From Streptomyces sp. LHD-70 (GTDB lineage Bacteria; Actinomycetota; Actinomycetes; Streptomycetales; Streptomycetaceae), in contig NZ_JAVIFW010000013.1 of NCBI RefSeq assembly GCF_031157275.1, positions 62,001 through 126,000 of the forward strand: 64,000 nucleotides of DNA. The letters are read 5' to 3'. This document shows positions 57,329-64,000 of the stretch, piece by piece. The notes beneath the pieces were generated by a model. The model was not told where the DNA came from, did no database searches, and was given only the letters and a program-made list of their open reading frames with translations. Positions within the stretch are counted from its first letter, which is position 1, and every line of letters starts with the position of its first letter. The position numbers were made by a program, and so were the translations under genes.

Positions 57329-59611
57329 TCAGTCCCGCAGCAGGTCCGGTACCCCCGCCGCGTCCGGCTCGTCGCGCCGGCCCGAGACGACCGTGAGCTG
57401 CTGGGTCGCGCGGGTCAGGGCGACGTACAGCACGCGCAGGCCCGCCGGGGACTCGTCGGCGATCTCCGCCGGGGAGACCACCACCGTCGCGTCGTACTCC
57501 AGGCCCTTGGCCTCCAGGCTGCCGAGCGCCACCACGCGCTCTCCGAGCTCCGCGAGCCAGCGGGCCGCCTCGGCGCGACGGCGCATCGCCACCACCACGC
57601 CGATCGTGCCGTCGACCCGGTCGAGCAGCGCCTCGGCCTCCGCGCGGACGCTCGCGCCCAGGTCGCCGTCGGGCACCACCGCGAAGCGGGGCTCGACGCC
57701 CGTCGACCTGACCGCCTTCGGGGACGCGGTGCCGGGCATGGCGAGGGCGAGGACCTTCGCCGCGAGCTCGGCGATCTCCGACGGGTTGCGGTAGTTGACG
57801 GTGAGTTCGAAGCGGCGCCGCGGCCGGGTGCCGAGGGCCTCGTCGCGCGCGGCGGCGGCCTCGTCCGGGTCCGACCAGGAGGACTGGGCCGGGTCCCCGA
57901 CGACCGTCCAGGTGGCGTGCCGGCCGCGGCGGCCCACCATCCGCCACTGCATCGGCGTCAGGTCCTGGGCCTCGTCGACGATGACGTGCGCGTACTCGAC
58001 CCGCTCCTGGGCGAGGCGTTCGGCGCGTTCGCGCTGGGTCTCCTCGCGCTGCGGCATCAGCTCCTCCAGGCCGGTGAGCTGGTCGAGTGGGTCGAGCTCG
58101 CGCTTCTTCTTCGGGCGGGCCGGGGTGCCGAGCATCGTCTGCAGCTCGTCGAGGAGCGCCACGTCGTGCACGGACAGGCCCTCGCGGCGCAGCGAGCGGG
58201 CCAGGCGGCGGGTCTCGCCCGGGTTGAGGACGCGGCGTGACCAGCGGCCGAGGCGTCTCTCGTCGGCCATCGCGGCGAGCACCAGGCGCGGGGTCAACTC
58301 GGGCCACCAGGCGTCGAGGAAGGCCAGGAAGGTGTCCTCGGAGGCCACGTCCTCGTCGAAGGAGGAGCGCAGCTCGGCCGCCAGCTCCGGGTCGGAGTGC
58401 CGGTTCGCCGAGCCGGACTTCGCCCACAGCGCGTCCAGGAGCAGCTTGCGGGCGCGCGGGCGCAGGAGGTTCACGGGGGCGGTGCCGCCGAGGGTGGCCT
58501 CGCGGATCCGGGCCAGCTCGTCCGCCTCAAGCTCCAGACGGCGGCCGAACGCGACGACCCGGAGCAGAGTGGGCGCGTCCGGGCGTTCCAGGACGCCGCG
58601 GGCCGCCTTGCGCAGCACCTTCAGCATCCGCGAGGAGCCCTTGACGCGGGCCACCGGCGGCTCGTCGTACACCGTCGCCTCCGCACCGTCGACGAGCGAG
58701 CCGACCGCGCGGATCGCGACCTGCCCCTCCTCGCCGAGCGACGGGAGGACGCCCTCGGTGTACGCGACGAGCAGCGGCGTCGGCGAGACGATCAGGATGC
58801 CGCCCGCGTACCGCCGCCGGTCCTGGTAGAGCAGGTACGCGGCGCGGTGCAGGGCGACGGCGGTCTTGCCGGTGCCGGGGCCGCCCTCCACGTACGTCAC
58901 GGAGGCGGCGGGGGCGCGGATGACCAGGTCCTGCTCGGCCTGGATGGAGGCCACGATGTCCCGCATGGAGTGCGAGCGGGCCTGGCCGAGCGCCGCCATC
59001 AGGGCGCCGTCGCCGAGGGCCGGGAGCTCCTCGCCGTCCAGGTGGGCGGTCAGCTCGGGGCGCATCAGGTCGTCCTCGACGCCGAGCACCTTGCGGCCCT
59101 TGGAGCGGATCACCCTTCTCCGGACCACCCGGCCGGGGTCGACCGGCGTGGAGCGGTAGAACGGCGCGGCGGCCGGGGCGCGCCAGTCGATGACCAGCGG
59201 CGAGAAGTCCGCGTCGAGGACACCGATCCGGCCGATGTGCAACGTCTCGGCGATGTCGGCCGTGTTGTCCGCGCGGATCGCGTCGTCGGCCGGCTCGATC
59301 GAGGTGTACGCGCCGTCCGGGCCCTTCTTGCCGTCCTTGCCGAGCAGCAGGTCGATCCGGCCGAAGAGGAAGTCCTCGAACTCGTTGTTGAGCCGGTTGA
59401 GGTGCACACCCGCGCGGAACACCTGCGCGTCCCGCTCGGCGAGGGCGCCCGGGGTGCCGACCTGGCCGCGCTGGGCGGCGTCGTGCATGAGGAACTCGGC
59501 CTCGTGGATCTTCTCTTCGAGGCGGCGGTAGACCCGGTCGAGATGTGCCTGCTCGGCACCGATCTCCCGGTCGCGTGTGCCTGACGGCAGAGTTCCGTTG
59601 TCGACGGCCAC
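57329..59611 (-). CDS. HelD-like SF1 ATPase associated with RNA polymerase
   Basis: The 760-residue protein has the HelD layout: an N-terminal coiled-coil arm (HLDRVYRRLEEKIHEAEFLM, residues 22-90), a segment with GRIGVLDADFSPLVIDWRAP, and a split helicase core with Walker A GGPGTGKTAVALHRAAYLLY, DEAQDLTPMQWRMVGRRG and VLYVALTRATQQL. HelD proteins free stalled RNA polymerase from DNA rather than unwind nucleic acid. The rifamycin-protective HelR subtype has a different N-terminus, and no rifamycin-associated element was seen upstream. GTG 59611 follows AAGGGGA. Confidence 0.85.
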   Translation of the reverse strand: MAVDNGTLPSGTRDREIGAEQAHLDRVYRRLEEKIHEAEFLMHDAAQRGQVGTPGALAERDAQVFRAGVHLNRLNNEFEDFLFGRIDLLLGKDGKKGPDGAYTSIEPADDAIRADNTADIAETLHIGRIGVLDADFSPLVIDWRAPAAAPFYRSTPVDPGRVVRRRVIRSKGRKVLGVEDDLMRPELTAHLDGEELPALGDGALMAALGQARSHSMRDIVASIQAEQDLVIRAPAASVTYVEGGPGTGKTAVALHRAAYLLYQDRRRYAGGILIVSPTPLLVAYTEGVLPSLGEEGQVAIRAVGSLVDGAEATVYDEPPVARVKGSSRMLKVLRKAARGVLERPDAPTLLRVVAFGRRLELEADELARIREATLGGTAPVNLLRPRARKLLLDALWAKSGSANRHSDPELAAELRSSFDEDVASEDTFLAFLDAWWPELTPRLVLAAMADERRLGRWSRRVLNPGETRRLARSLRREGLSVHDVALLDELQTMLGTPARPKKKRELDPLDQLTGLEELMPQREETQRERAERLAQERVEYAHVIVDEAQDLTPMQWRMVGRRGRHATWTVVGDPAQSSWSDPDEAAAARDEALGTRPRRRFELTVNYRNPSEIAELAAKVLALAMPGTASPKAVRSTGVEPRFAVVPDGDLGASVRAEAEALLDRVDGTIGVVVAMRRRAEAARWLAELGERVVALGSLEAKGLEYDATVVVSPAEIADESPAGLRVLYVALTRATQQLTVVSGRRDEPDAAGVPDLLRD

Positions 59612-59658
59612 CGCGTTCCCCTTCTGCTGTACTGGGCAGCCGTCAACCGTACGCGAAG

Positions 59659-60426
59659 TTACGCCTCGACCTCCACCAGACGTCGTCCGTCGTGCGTGCG
59701 GACCTCGAAATGGTCGATGTCGGACGCGTCCATCGCCGCGCCGCCGTGCACGTACAGCGGGGAGCGGGCCTGGGCGTGCGGGCTGTCCGTGATGCCGTAG
59801 CCCCACTTCGGCACCGACCAGGACGTGACCGTCTCCTCCTCGCCGTTCCTGCCGACCGCGACGAGGGTGCACTTGAGGGGGCCCTTGACGTTCTTCAGCT
59901 CCAGGACCGTGTGTGTGCCCCAGGGCTTCTTCTCCGTGCCGACGGTCGCCGTGACGTCGGTGACCCGGTCGGTGGCCGCGACCTTCTCCGTCATGTGGTG
60001 GAAGAACGCGTCCTGCGCGGGGCTCGTCGAATGCGCCTCGGGACGGCGCGTCCCCGGGCTGTCGTCGCCGGTCACGGCGAGGGCGGCGAGCGGGGCGGTG
60101 ACGATCAGGGCGGCCGCGGCGGCCAGCATCAGGCGGCCGCGCCTGCGGCGGCCGCCGCGCTCGCGGGCGGTCGCGGCGAGGAGTTCGCCGAGGCGGCGGT
60201 CGTCGGCCGCGCGGGGCGGTGCGGGCACGCCGTCCGCGGCGAGCACGGCGAGCATCGGCTCCATTCCGGCGAGCTCGCCCAACTCCCGTACGCAGTAAGC
60301 GCATTGGGCGAGATGTGCCTCGAAGGCCGCGGTCTGCCGCTCGTCCAGGACGCCGAGCGCGTACGCCCCCACCGACTCGTGCACGGACTCCCCCGGCCCG
60401 AACTCCTGCCCCCCGTACGCGTTCAC
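59659..60426 (-). CDS. rsuA: Membrane zinc-binding anti-sigma factor
   Basis: The 255-residue protein has a cytoplasmic zinc anti-sigma domain (HLAQCAYCVRELGELAGMEP; His-x3-Cys-x2-Cys near residues 38-45), a transmembrane helix (LMLAAAAALIVTAPLAALAV, about 99-118) and an extracytoplasmic domain ending HFEVRTHDGRRLVEVEA. It should hold the preceding sigma factor inactive at the membrane. GTG 60426 overlaps the sigma stop by 4 nt (GTGA). The symbol follows the S. coelicolor sigU-rsuA pair at this position. Confidence 0.88.
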   Translation of the reverse strand: MNAYGGQEFGPGESVHESVGAYALGVLDERQTAAFEAHLAQCAYCVRELGELAGMEPMLAVLAADGVPAPPRAADDRRLGELLAATARERGGRRRRGRLMLAAAAALIVTAPLAALAVTGDDSPGTRRPEAHSTSPAQDAFFHHMTEKVAATDRVTDVTATVGTEKKPWGTHTVLELKNVKGPLKCTLVAVGRNGEEETVTSWSVPKWGYGITDSPHAQARSPLYVHGGAAMDASDIDHFEVRTHDGRRLVEVEA

Positions 60427-61001
60427 GACGTCACCCCCCGCTCCTGCAGTGCCAGCTTCATCGAGCGCAGCGCGTAGAACACCCGCGAACGCACCGTTCC
60501 GGGTGGTATGCCGAGCGTCTGCGCGGCCTCGTTGACCGTACGGCCCTTGAAGTACGTCTCCACGAGGACCTCGCGGTGCGCGGGCGTCAGGTCGTCAAGC
60601 GCGTCGGAGAGCGTCATGAGCCACAGCGCCTTGTCGATCTCGTCCTCCGCGGGCATGACATCGAGGGGCGACGGGTCGACCTCCTGCGGCCGGGCCTGCC
60701 GGCTGCGGTGGCCGTCGATGACGATACGCCGGGCCACGGTCACCAGCCAGGGCCGTACGGAGCCGGAGGAGCGGTCGAGGCTGCCGGCGTTCTTCCACGC
60801 GCGGATGAGGGTCTCCTGCACGACGTCCTCGGCGCGCTGCCGGTCGCCCGCGACCAGCCGCAGGACGTAACTGAGCAGCGGACCCGCGTGCTCCCGGTAG
60901 AGCGCGCGCATCAACTCCTCGTCGACGCCCGCGGGTTCGTACCTGCGGTGGCGCGCCCGCGAGCGGGTGCGGTCGGCTGCCACGACGGAATCCTTGCGCA
61001 C
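60423..61001 (-). CDS. sigU: ECF RNA polymerase sigma factor
   Basis: The 192-residue ECF sigma factor has region 2 (LYREHAGPLLSYVLRLVAGD, EDVVQETLIRAWKN, RPWLVTVARRIVIDGHRSR) and region 4 (DLTPAHREVLVETYFKGRTV, PGTVRSRVFYALRSM). GTG 61001 is chosen because GGAGG lies 5 nt upstream. It is co-translated with its anti-sigma. SigU is linked to protein secretion and differentiation in S. coelicolor; assignment here rests on the pair and the gene order. Upstream lies a CCGGTTCG triple repeat and a 12-bp array. Confidence 0.88.
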   Translation of the reverse strand: MRKDSVVAADRTRSRARHRRYEPAGVDEELMRALYREHAGPLLSYVLRLVAGDRQRAEDVVQETLIRAWKNAGSLDRSSGSVRPWLVTVARRIVIDGHRSRQARPQEVDPSPLDVMPAEDEIDKALWLMTLSDALDDLTPAHREVLVETYFKGRTVNEAAQTLGIPPGTVRSRVFYALRSMKLALQERGVTS

Positions 61002-61036
61002 GCGCACCTCCGCTGTCCCCGTGTTCGTCGGGGTGA

Positions 61037-61060
61037 CCGGTTCGCCGGTTCGCCGGTTCG
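61037..61060. repeat. Three tandem 8-bp CCGGTTCG units before sigU
   Basis: CCGGTTCG is repeated exactly three times about 40-60 nt upstream of the sigU start, in the probable promoter. Confidence 0.88.
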
Positions 61061-61084
61061 CTCTGGAGGTACGTACGCGAGGCG

Positions 61085-61132
61085 CCGTGTGTTCAGCCGT
61101 GTTTTCAGTCGCGCGTTCAGCCGTGTGTTCAA
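61085..61132. repeat. Four tandem 12-bp units between the CGNR gene and sigU
   Basis: Units are CCGTGTGTTCAG, CCGTGTTTTCAG, TCGCGCGTTCAG and CCGTGTGTTCAA. The last unit contains the CGNR stop codon (61129-61131). Confidence 0.9.
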
Positions 61133-61680
61133 AGAGATCTGGCGGTACTTCTGCGGCGGTGCCGGGCCACGCGGACACGGTTGCCGCAGACCTCGCTGGA
61201 GCACCAGCGGCGGCGCCGCCCGCGGGAGGTGTCGAGGTACAGCAACGGGCAGCCCTCCCCCTCGCACTGGCGCACCCGGGAGCGGGCCGCCGGGTCGGTG
61301 AGCAGGTCGACGGCGTCCCGCGCGACGGCCGCGAGCAGGGCCTCTCCGGCGGGGTCGGGGTGCAGGGCGCGGATGAGGTTTCCGGTGTCCGTCCGTACGA
61401 CGCGCGGCACGGGCGGAGCGGCGGCGGCACGCGCGTTCAGGCGGGCGAGGGGCTCGGCGGCCTGTCCCCGGCTGAACAACTCCCCGATGTCCGACCGGAG
61501 TTGGCGAAGCGCGGTCACGCAGTCCGGGCCGACGGCGGCGAGCGGGGTGCCGCTGGGGGCGATCCCGGCACCGCGGATCCACGTACGGACGGCGTCCGGG
61601 CTGTCGAGGTGCTCGGTGGGGTGGGTGGTCGCGAGGAGGTCGAGGCAGATCCTGCCGAAGTCGAACCGCAGCTCGTCCAT
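61129..61680 (-). CDS. CGNR zinc-finger (ABATE) putative regulator
   Basis: The 183-residue protein has an N-terminal ABATE domain (FDFGRICLDLLATTHPTEHL) and the C-terminal CGNR finger: CEGEGCPLLYLDTSRGRRRR, WCSSEVCGNRVRVARHRRR, with four Cys and the Cys-Gly-Asn-Arg motif. The family is presumed DNA-binding; targets are unknown. ATG 61680 has GGAGGGGAAG about 13 nt upstream. It is followed by sigU on the same strand after ~128 nt filled with tandem repeats. Confidence 0.9.
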   Translation of the reverse strand: MDELRFDFGRICLDLLATTHPTEHLDSPDAVRTWIRGAGIAPSGTPLAAVGPDCVTALRQLRSDIGELFSRGQAAEPLARLNARAAAAPPVPRVVRTDTGNLIRALHPDPAGEALLAAVARDAVDLLTDPAARSRVRQCEGEGCPLLYLDTSRGRRRRWCSSEVCGNRVRVARHRRRSTARSL

Positions 61681-61689
61681 GGGGCGTCA

Positions 61690-61818
61690 TTCTTCCCCTC
61701 CCCGCCCCTTCCCGAAAGACCTGCGGTCGGCCACGGGGCTCCGCCCCGGACCCCGTTCCTCAATCTCCCCCAGCTACCGCTGGGAGGTGCCCCCAGAGGG
61801 GCTCAATTTGAGCCCCTC
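61690..61818. repeat. Intergenic repeat element with three hairpins
   Basis: It begins with TTCTTCCCCTCCCCGCCCCT, contains CGGGGC-TCC-GCCCCG (61733-61747), CCCAGC/GCTGGG (61770-61784) and GAGGGGCTCAA/TTGAGCCCCTC (61796-61818), then GACGATTGAAGAACG. It is built from the same modules as 33796-33905 and 48989-49113. The last hairpin probably terminates nnaR. Confidence 0.8.
61796..61818 (-). terminator. Probable nnaR terminator
   Basis: An 11-bp perfect inverted repeat (GAGGGGCTCAA / TTGAGCCCCTC) is separated by one base, so the AT-rich inner pairs form the loop; it lies 19 nt past the stop codon. Confidence 0.6.
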
Positions 61819-61837
61819 CGACGATTGAAGAACGCCC

Positions 61838-62986
61838 CTACACGTCCGCGTACTTGGACTCCGCGGCCGGGTCGAGGGCCAAGCGATACCCCCGCTTGAC
61901 GACCGTCTGGATCAGCTTCGGAGCGCCGAGTGCCGTGCGGAGCCGGGCCATCGCCGTCTCCACAGCGTGCTCGTCGCGCCCCGACCCCGGCAGCGCGCGC
62001 AGCAGTTCCGCGCGGCCCACGACCCAGCCCGGCCGCTGGGCCAGGGCGCGCAGGAGCGACATCCCGGCGGGCGGCACGGCACGCAGCTCGCCGTCGACGA
62101 GGACGGCGTGGCCGCGGATCTCCACGCGGTGTCCGGCCAGGTGCAACGTACGGACGCGGGAGGGGAGTTCGACGCAGAGCTGCTGCACCATCGGCCCGAG
62201 CCTGAAGCGCGTCGGCTGGACCGTGTCGATCCCCTGCGCCTCCAGCGGAAGGGCGGTGACCGGGCCGACGCAGACGGGCAGCACATCGTGGCGCAGGGCG
62301 GCCAGGAGCTGGTCGAGGCGGTCGAGTTCGCGGGCCCGGTCGAGGAGGGACGCGGCGGCCGGTGCGCTGGTGAAGGTCAGGGCGTCCACGCCGCGCGCGA
62401 GGGTGGCCTCGATCAGCCGGTCCACCGGGCCCAGGTCCTCCGGCGGCATCCAGCGGTAGACGGGCACACCGACGACCTCGGCGCCGCCGACCCGCAGCGA
62501 CTCGACGAATCCGGGGAGGGGTTCGCCGTGCAGCTGGAGGGCGATACGGCGGCCCTCGACGCCCTCCTCGAGCAGCCGGTCCAGGACCTCCGCCATCGAC
62601 TCGGAGCTCGGCGACCACTCCTCCGTGAGCCCGGCCGCGCGGATGGCTCCCTTCACCTTGGGGCCGCGGGCCAGGAGTTCGAGGCCGCGGAGCCGGTCGA
62701 GGAGCTCCTCGCCCATGCCCCAGCCCTCGGCTGCCTCGATCCAGCCGCGGAAGCCGATCGCGGTGGTGGCGATCACCACGTCGGGCGCCTGCTCGATGAT
62801 CTGCCGGGTCGCGTCGAGCAGTTCGCTGTCGTCGGCGAGCGGCACGATCCGCAGGGCCGGTGCGTGCAGGACGGCCGCGCCGCGCCGGGTGAGCAGCGCG
62901 CCGAGCTCGTCGGCCCGCCGTGCGGCGGTCACGCCGATGGTGAAGCCTGCCAGAGGGCCGTGTTTCGCATGGTCAATCGGGTGCAT
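61838..62986 (-). CDS. nnaR: NnaR: HemD-like protein with C-terminal winged helix
   Basis: The 382-residue protein fuses a uroporphyrinogen-III-synthase-like domain (TIGVTAARRADELGALLTRR, residues 15-260) with an OmpR-type winged helix (RVEIRGHAVLVDGELRAVPP, AMARLRTALGAPKLIQTVVK, 280-375). This fusion in front of narK matches NnaR of S. coelicolor, a GlnR-controlled regulator of nitrate/nitrite assimilation. Whether the HemD domain is still catalytic is unknown. The start is ATG 62986; GTG 63001 is possible. narK lies ~210 nt upstream on the same strand. Confidence 0.85.
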   Translation of the reverse strand: MHPIDHAKHGPLAGFTIGVTAARRADELGALLTRRGAAVLHAPALRIVPLADDSELLDATRQIIEQAPDVVIATTAIGFRGWIEAAEGWGMGEELLDRLRGLELLARGPKVKGAIRAAGLTEEWSPSSESMAEVLDRLLEEGVEGRRIALQLHGEPLPGFVESLRVGGAEVVGVPVYRWMPPEDLGPVDRLIEATLARGVDALTFTSAPAAASLLDRARELDRLDQLLAALRHDVLPVCVGPVTALPLEAQGIDTVQPTRFRLGPMVQQLCVELPSRVRTLHLAGHRVEIRGHAVLVDGELRAVPPAGMSLLRALAQRPGWVVGRAELLRALPGSGRDEHAVETAMARLRTALGAPKLIQTVVKRGYRLALDPAAESKYADV

Positions 62987-63022
62987 GAGTGTCTCGTTCA
63001 CTGAGGAGCATGAGTGTCTCGC
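62983..63022. repeat. 14-bp direct repeat over the nnaR start
   Basis: GCATGAGTGTCTCG occurs at 62983-62996 (covering the start codon) and 63009-63022. Confidence 0.8.
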
Positions 63023-63114
63023 CCCGCGCTCGCCTGGTGGTGGTCCCGTCTGTCCTAGGCAGGGCCTTGAGCTCCCCGAGCATGTCAACGGGCCGTGACG
63101 GGCTCGGATCGCTC

Positions 63115-63136
63115 CGATGTCGTACGTGTTACATCG
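63115..63136. promoter_or_regulatory. Candidate GlnR/NnaR operator upstream of nnaR
   Basis: CGATGT and ACATCG form a 22-bp inverted repeat; on the minus strand it reads GTAAC-6 nt-GACAT, close to the a-site/b-site layout GTnAC-n6-GAAAC of GlnR. It lies ~130 nt before the nnaR start. Confidence 0.45.
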
Positions 63137-63153
63137 CCACGTTCCATCGTAAG

Positions 63154-63190
63154 AAATCAGCCCCTCCGGCGTTTGAGGAGCGGGGGTCCG
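63154..63190. repeat. 37-bp intergenic repeat copy
   Basis: This copy is identical over 37 nt to 49021-49057, lying 7 nt beyond the narK stop codon. Confidence 0.9.
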
Positions 63191-63196
63191 CGGGGC

Positions 63197-64000
63197 TCAG
63201 ACCCGGGCGTAGCTGAGCGGGCGCTCGGCCCGCTCAGTGGCCTCGGACGCGACCGAGTCCGGCCGCTTCGGCGTGCCACGCCGCAGGTATACGGCCCAGG
63301 TGACCACGAAACAGACGGCGTAACAGACGAGGAACGCCACGAACGCGCCGGTGCCGGAGCCCGCCGTCTGGAAGGACTGCCGGAAGGCCATGTTGATGCC
63401 GAGCCCGCCGAGCGCCCCGACCGCGCCGATCAGTCCCATCGCGGCCCCGGAGAGCCGCCGCCCGTAGGCCGCCGCCTCCTCCTTGCTGAGGCCCTGCGCG
63501 AGCGCCTTGGCCTGGAAGATGCCGGGGATCATCTTGTACGTGGAGCCGTTGCCGAGCCCGGTCAGGACGAACAGGGCGATGAAGGCCGCGGTGAAGAGCG
63601 TCAGCGACTCCTGTACGGACGCGACGATGATCACGGCGGTGGCCGCACCCATGGCGACGAAGTTCCACAGCGTGATCCGGGCCCCGCCGAAGCGGTCGGC
63701 GAGCGAGCCGCCCACGGGCCGGATCAGGGAGCCGAGCAGCGGCCCGATGAACGTGATCGACGCTGCCTGCAGCGGCGTACGCCCGAACTGGGTCTGCAGC
63801 ACGAGCCCGAAGGCGAAGCTGTAGCCGATGAACGAGCCGAACGTGCCGACGTACAGGAGCGCCATGATCCAGGTGTGCGGGTCCCGGACGGCCTCCTTGG
63901 CGGCGCCGGTGTCGTTCCGTACGGGCGCGAGGTTGTCCATGAACAGGAACGCGCAGACGGCGGAGACCGCGATCAGCGGGATGTAGATGCCGAGCAGCAG
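63197..64000 (-). CDS. narK: Nitrate/nitrite MFS transporter NarK, 3' part
   Basis: The last ~267 residues are in the window; the 5' part lies beyond 64000. The sequence has MFS helices 7-12 with FGSFIGYSFAFGLVLQTQFG, the nitrate-signature-like GLGNGSTYKMIPGIFQ and LGGLGINMAF. The C-terminus is cytoplasmic and charged. It moves nitrate and/or nitrite across the membrane and, with nnaR, forms a nitrate-assimilation locus. The 37-bp repeat follows the stop. Confidence 0.9.
   Translation of the reverse strand: MLLGIYIPLIAVSAVCAFLFMDNLAPVRNDTGAAKEAVRDPHTWIMALLYVGTFGSFIGYSFAFGLVLQTQFGRTPLQAASITFIGPLLGSLIRPVGGSLADRFGGARITLWNFVAMGAATAVIIVASVQESLTLFTAAFIALFVLTGLGNGSTYKMIPGIFQAKALAQGLSKEEAAAYGRRLSGAAMGLIGAVGALGGLGINMAFRQSFQTAGSGTGAFVAFLVCYAVCFVVTWAVYLRRGTPKRPDSVASEATERAERPLSYARV

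Noticed and set aside
59612..59660. Rifamycin-associated element and a HelR assignment for the helicase-like gene
   Set aside because: No GGGGCTTGC-n3-GCAAGGCCC-like sequence in the leader, and the N-terminus differs from HelR as I know it; kept as HelD-like.

Overview
The window is a stretch of Streptomyces chromosome. GC content is very high, third codon positions are almost always G or C, GTG and TTG starts are common, and the gene content is typically streptomycete: an SsgA-like sporulation protein, an AfsR-type regulator, a 4-hydroxyphenylpyruvate dioxygenase with its Lrp regulator, HU, an ECF sigma/anti-sigma pair, and the NnaR/NarK nitrate genes. Much of the gene order resembles the S. 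coelicolor SCO2912-SCO2959 core region as I remember it. No phage, IS element, CRISPR array, rRNA gene or complete tRNA gene was seen. The species cannot be told from the sequence.

Layout. 1-5 kb: 5' end of a JAMM/Mov34 metalloprotease gene, an APC amino-acid permease, an alanine/glycine:sodium symporter, and the coupled pair clpS-DUF2017. 5-7.6 kb: pncB and pncA (NAD salvage) and a small conserved protein preceded by a 12-bp tandem array. 7.8-14.1 kb: a secreted M6 metalloprotease, a small membrane protein, two RDD membrane proteins side by side, and ssgG. 14.2-19.2 kb: a GlcD-type FAD oxidase, a membrane-anchored TPR protein, hpd, and its divergent Lrp/AsnC regulator. 19.4-23.2 kb: a four-gene OpuC/ProU-type osmoprotectant ABC operon, followed by a decayed ArsR-type regulator. 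23.9-28 kb: a secreted Lon-like protease, an IclR regulator, a small Ala/Pro-rich exported protein and a DEAD/DEAH helicase. 28.1-31.8 kb: a VapBC toxin-antitoxin pair, an MFS exporter, a tRNA 3'-end-like scar, a VOC protein and a GNAT acetyltransferase. 32-37 kb: a membrane Ser/Thr kinase next to an AfsR-like SARP/NB-ARC/TPR regulator. 37-47.3 kb: an exported esterase, a PRC-barrel/DUF2382 protein, a three-gene xanthine-dehydrogenase-type molybdoenzyme operon, a GH20 hexosaminidase, DUF3039 and YqgE. 47.6-57 kb: murA, an ABC/GntR/HAD import cassette, hupA and malic enzyme. 57.3-64 kb: a HelD-like ATPase, rsuA-sigU, a CGNR zinc-finger regulator, nnaR and the 3' part of narK.

How it works together. 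Most of the window is core metabolism and development. Coherent units are NAD salvage (pncB-pncA), tyrosine catabolism (hpd with its Lrp regulator), osmoprotectant uptake (four overlapping genes), purine or N-heterocycle oxidation (three overlapping genes), a divergently controlled solute importer, sigU with its anti-sigma, and nitrate assimilation (nnaR-narK).

No clearly unprecedented multi-gene system was found. The most unusual signals are small. Three independent 12-bp tandem arrays lie at or near gene starts. A 14-bp array spans a stop codon. A promoter-to-terminator unit with no ORF suggests a small RNA. A large inverted-repeat element recurs between genes. A kinase/AfsR-like pair and an xanthine-dehydrogenase Fe-S subunit with a very long N-terminal extension also stand out.
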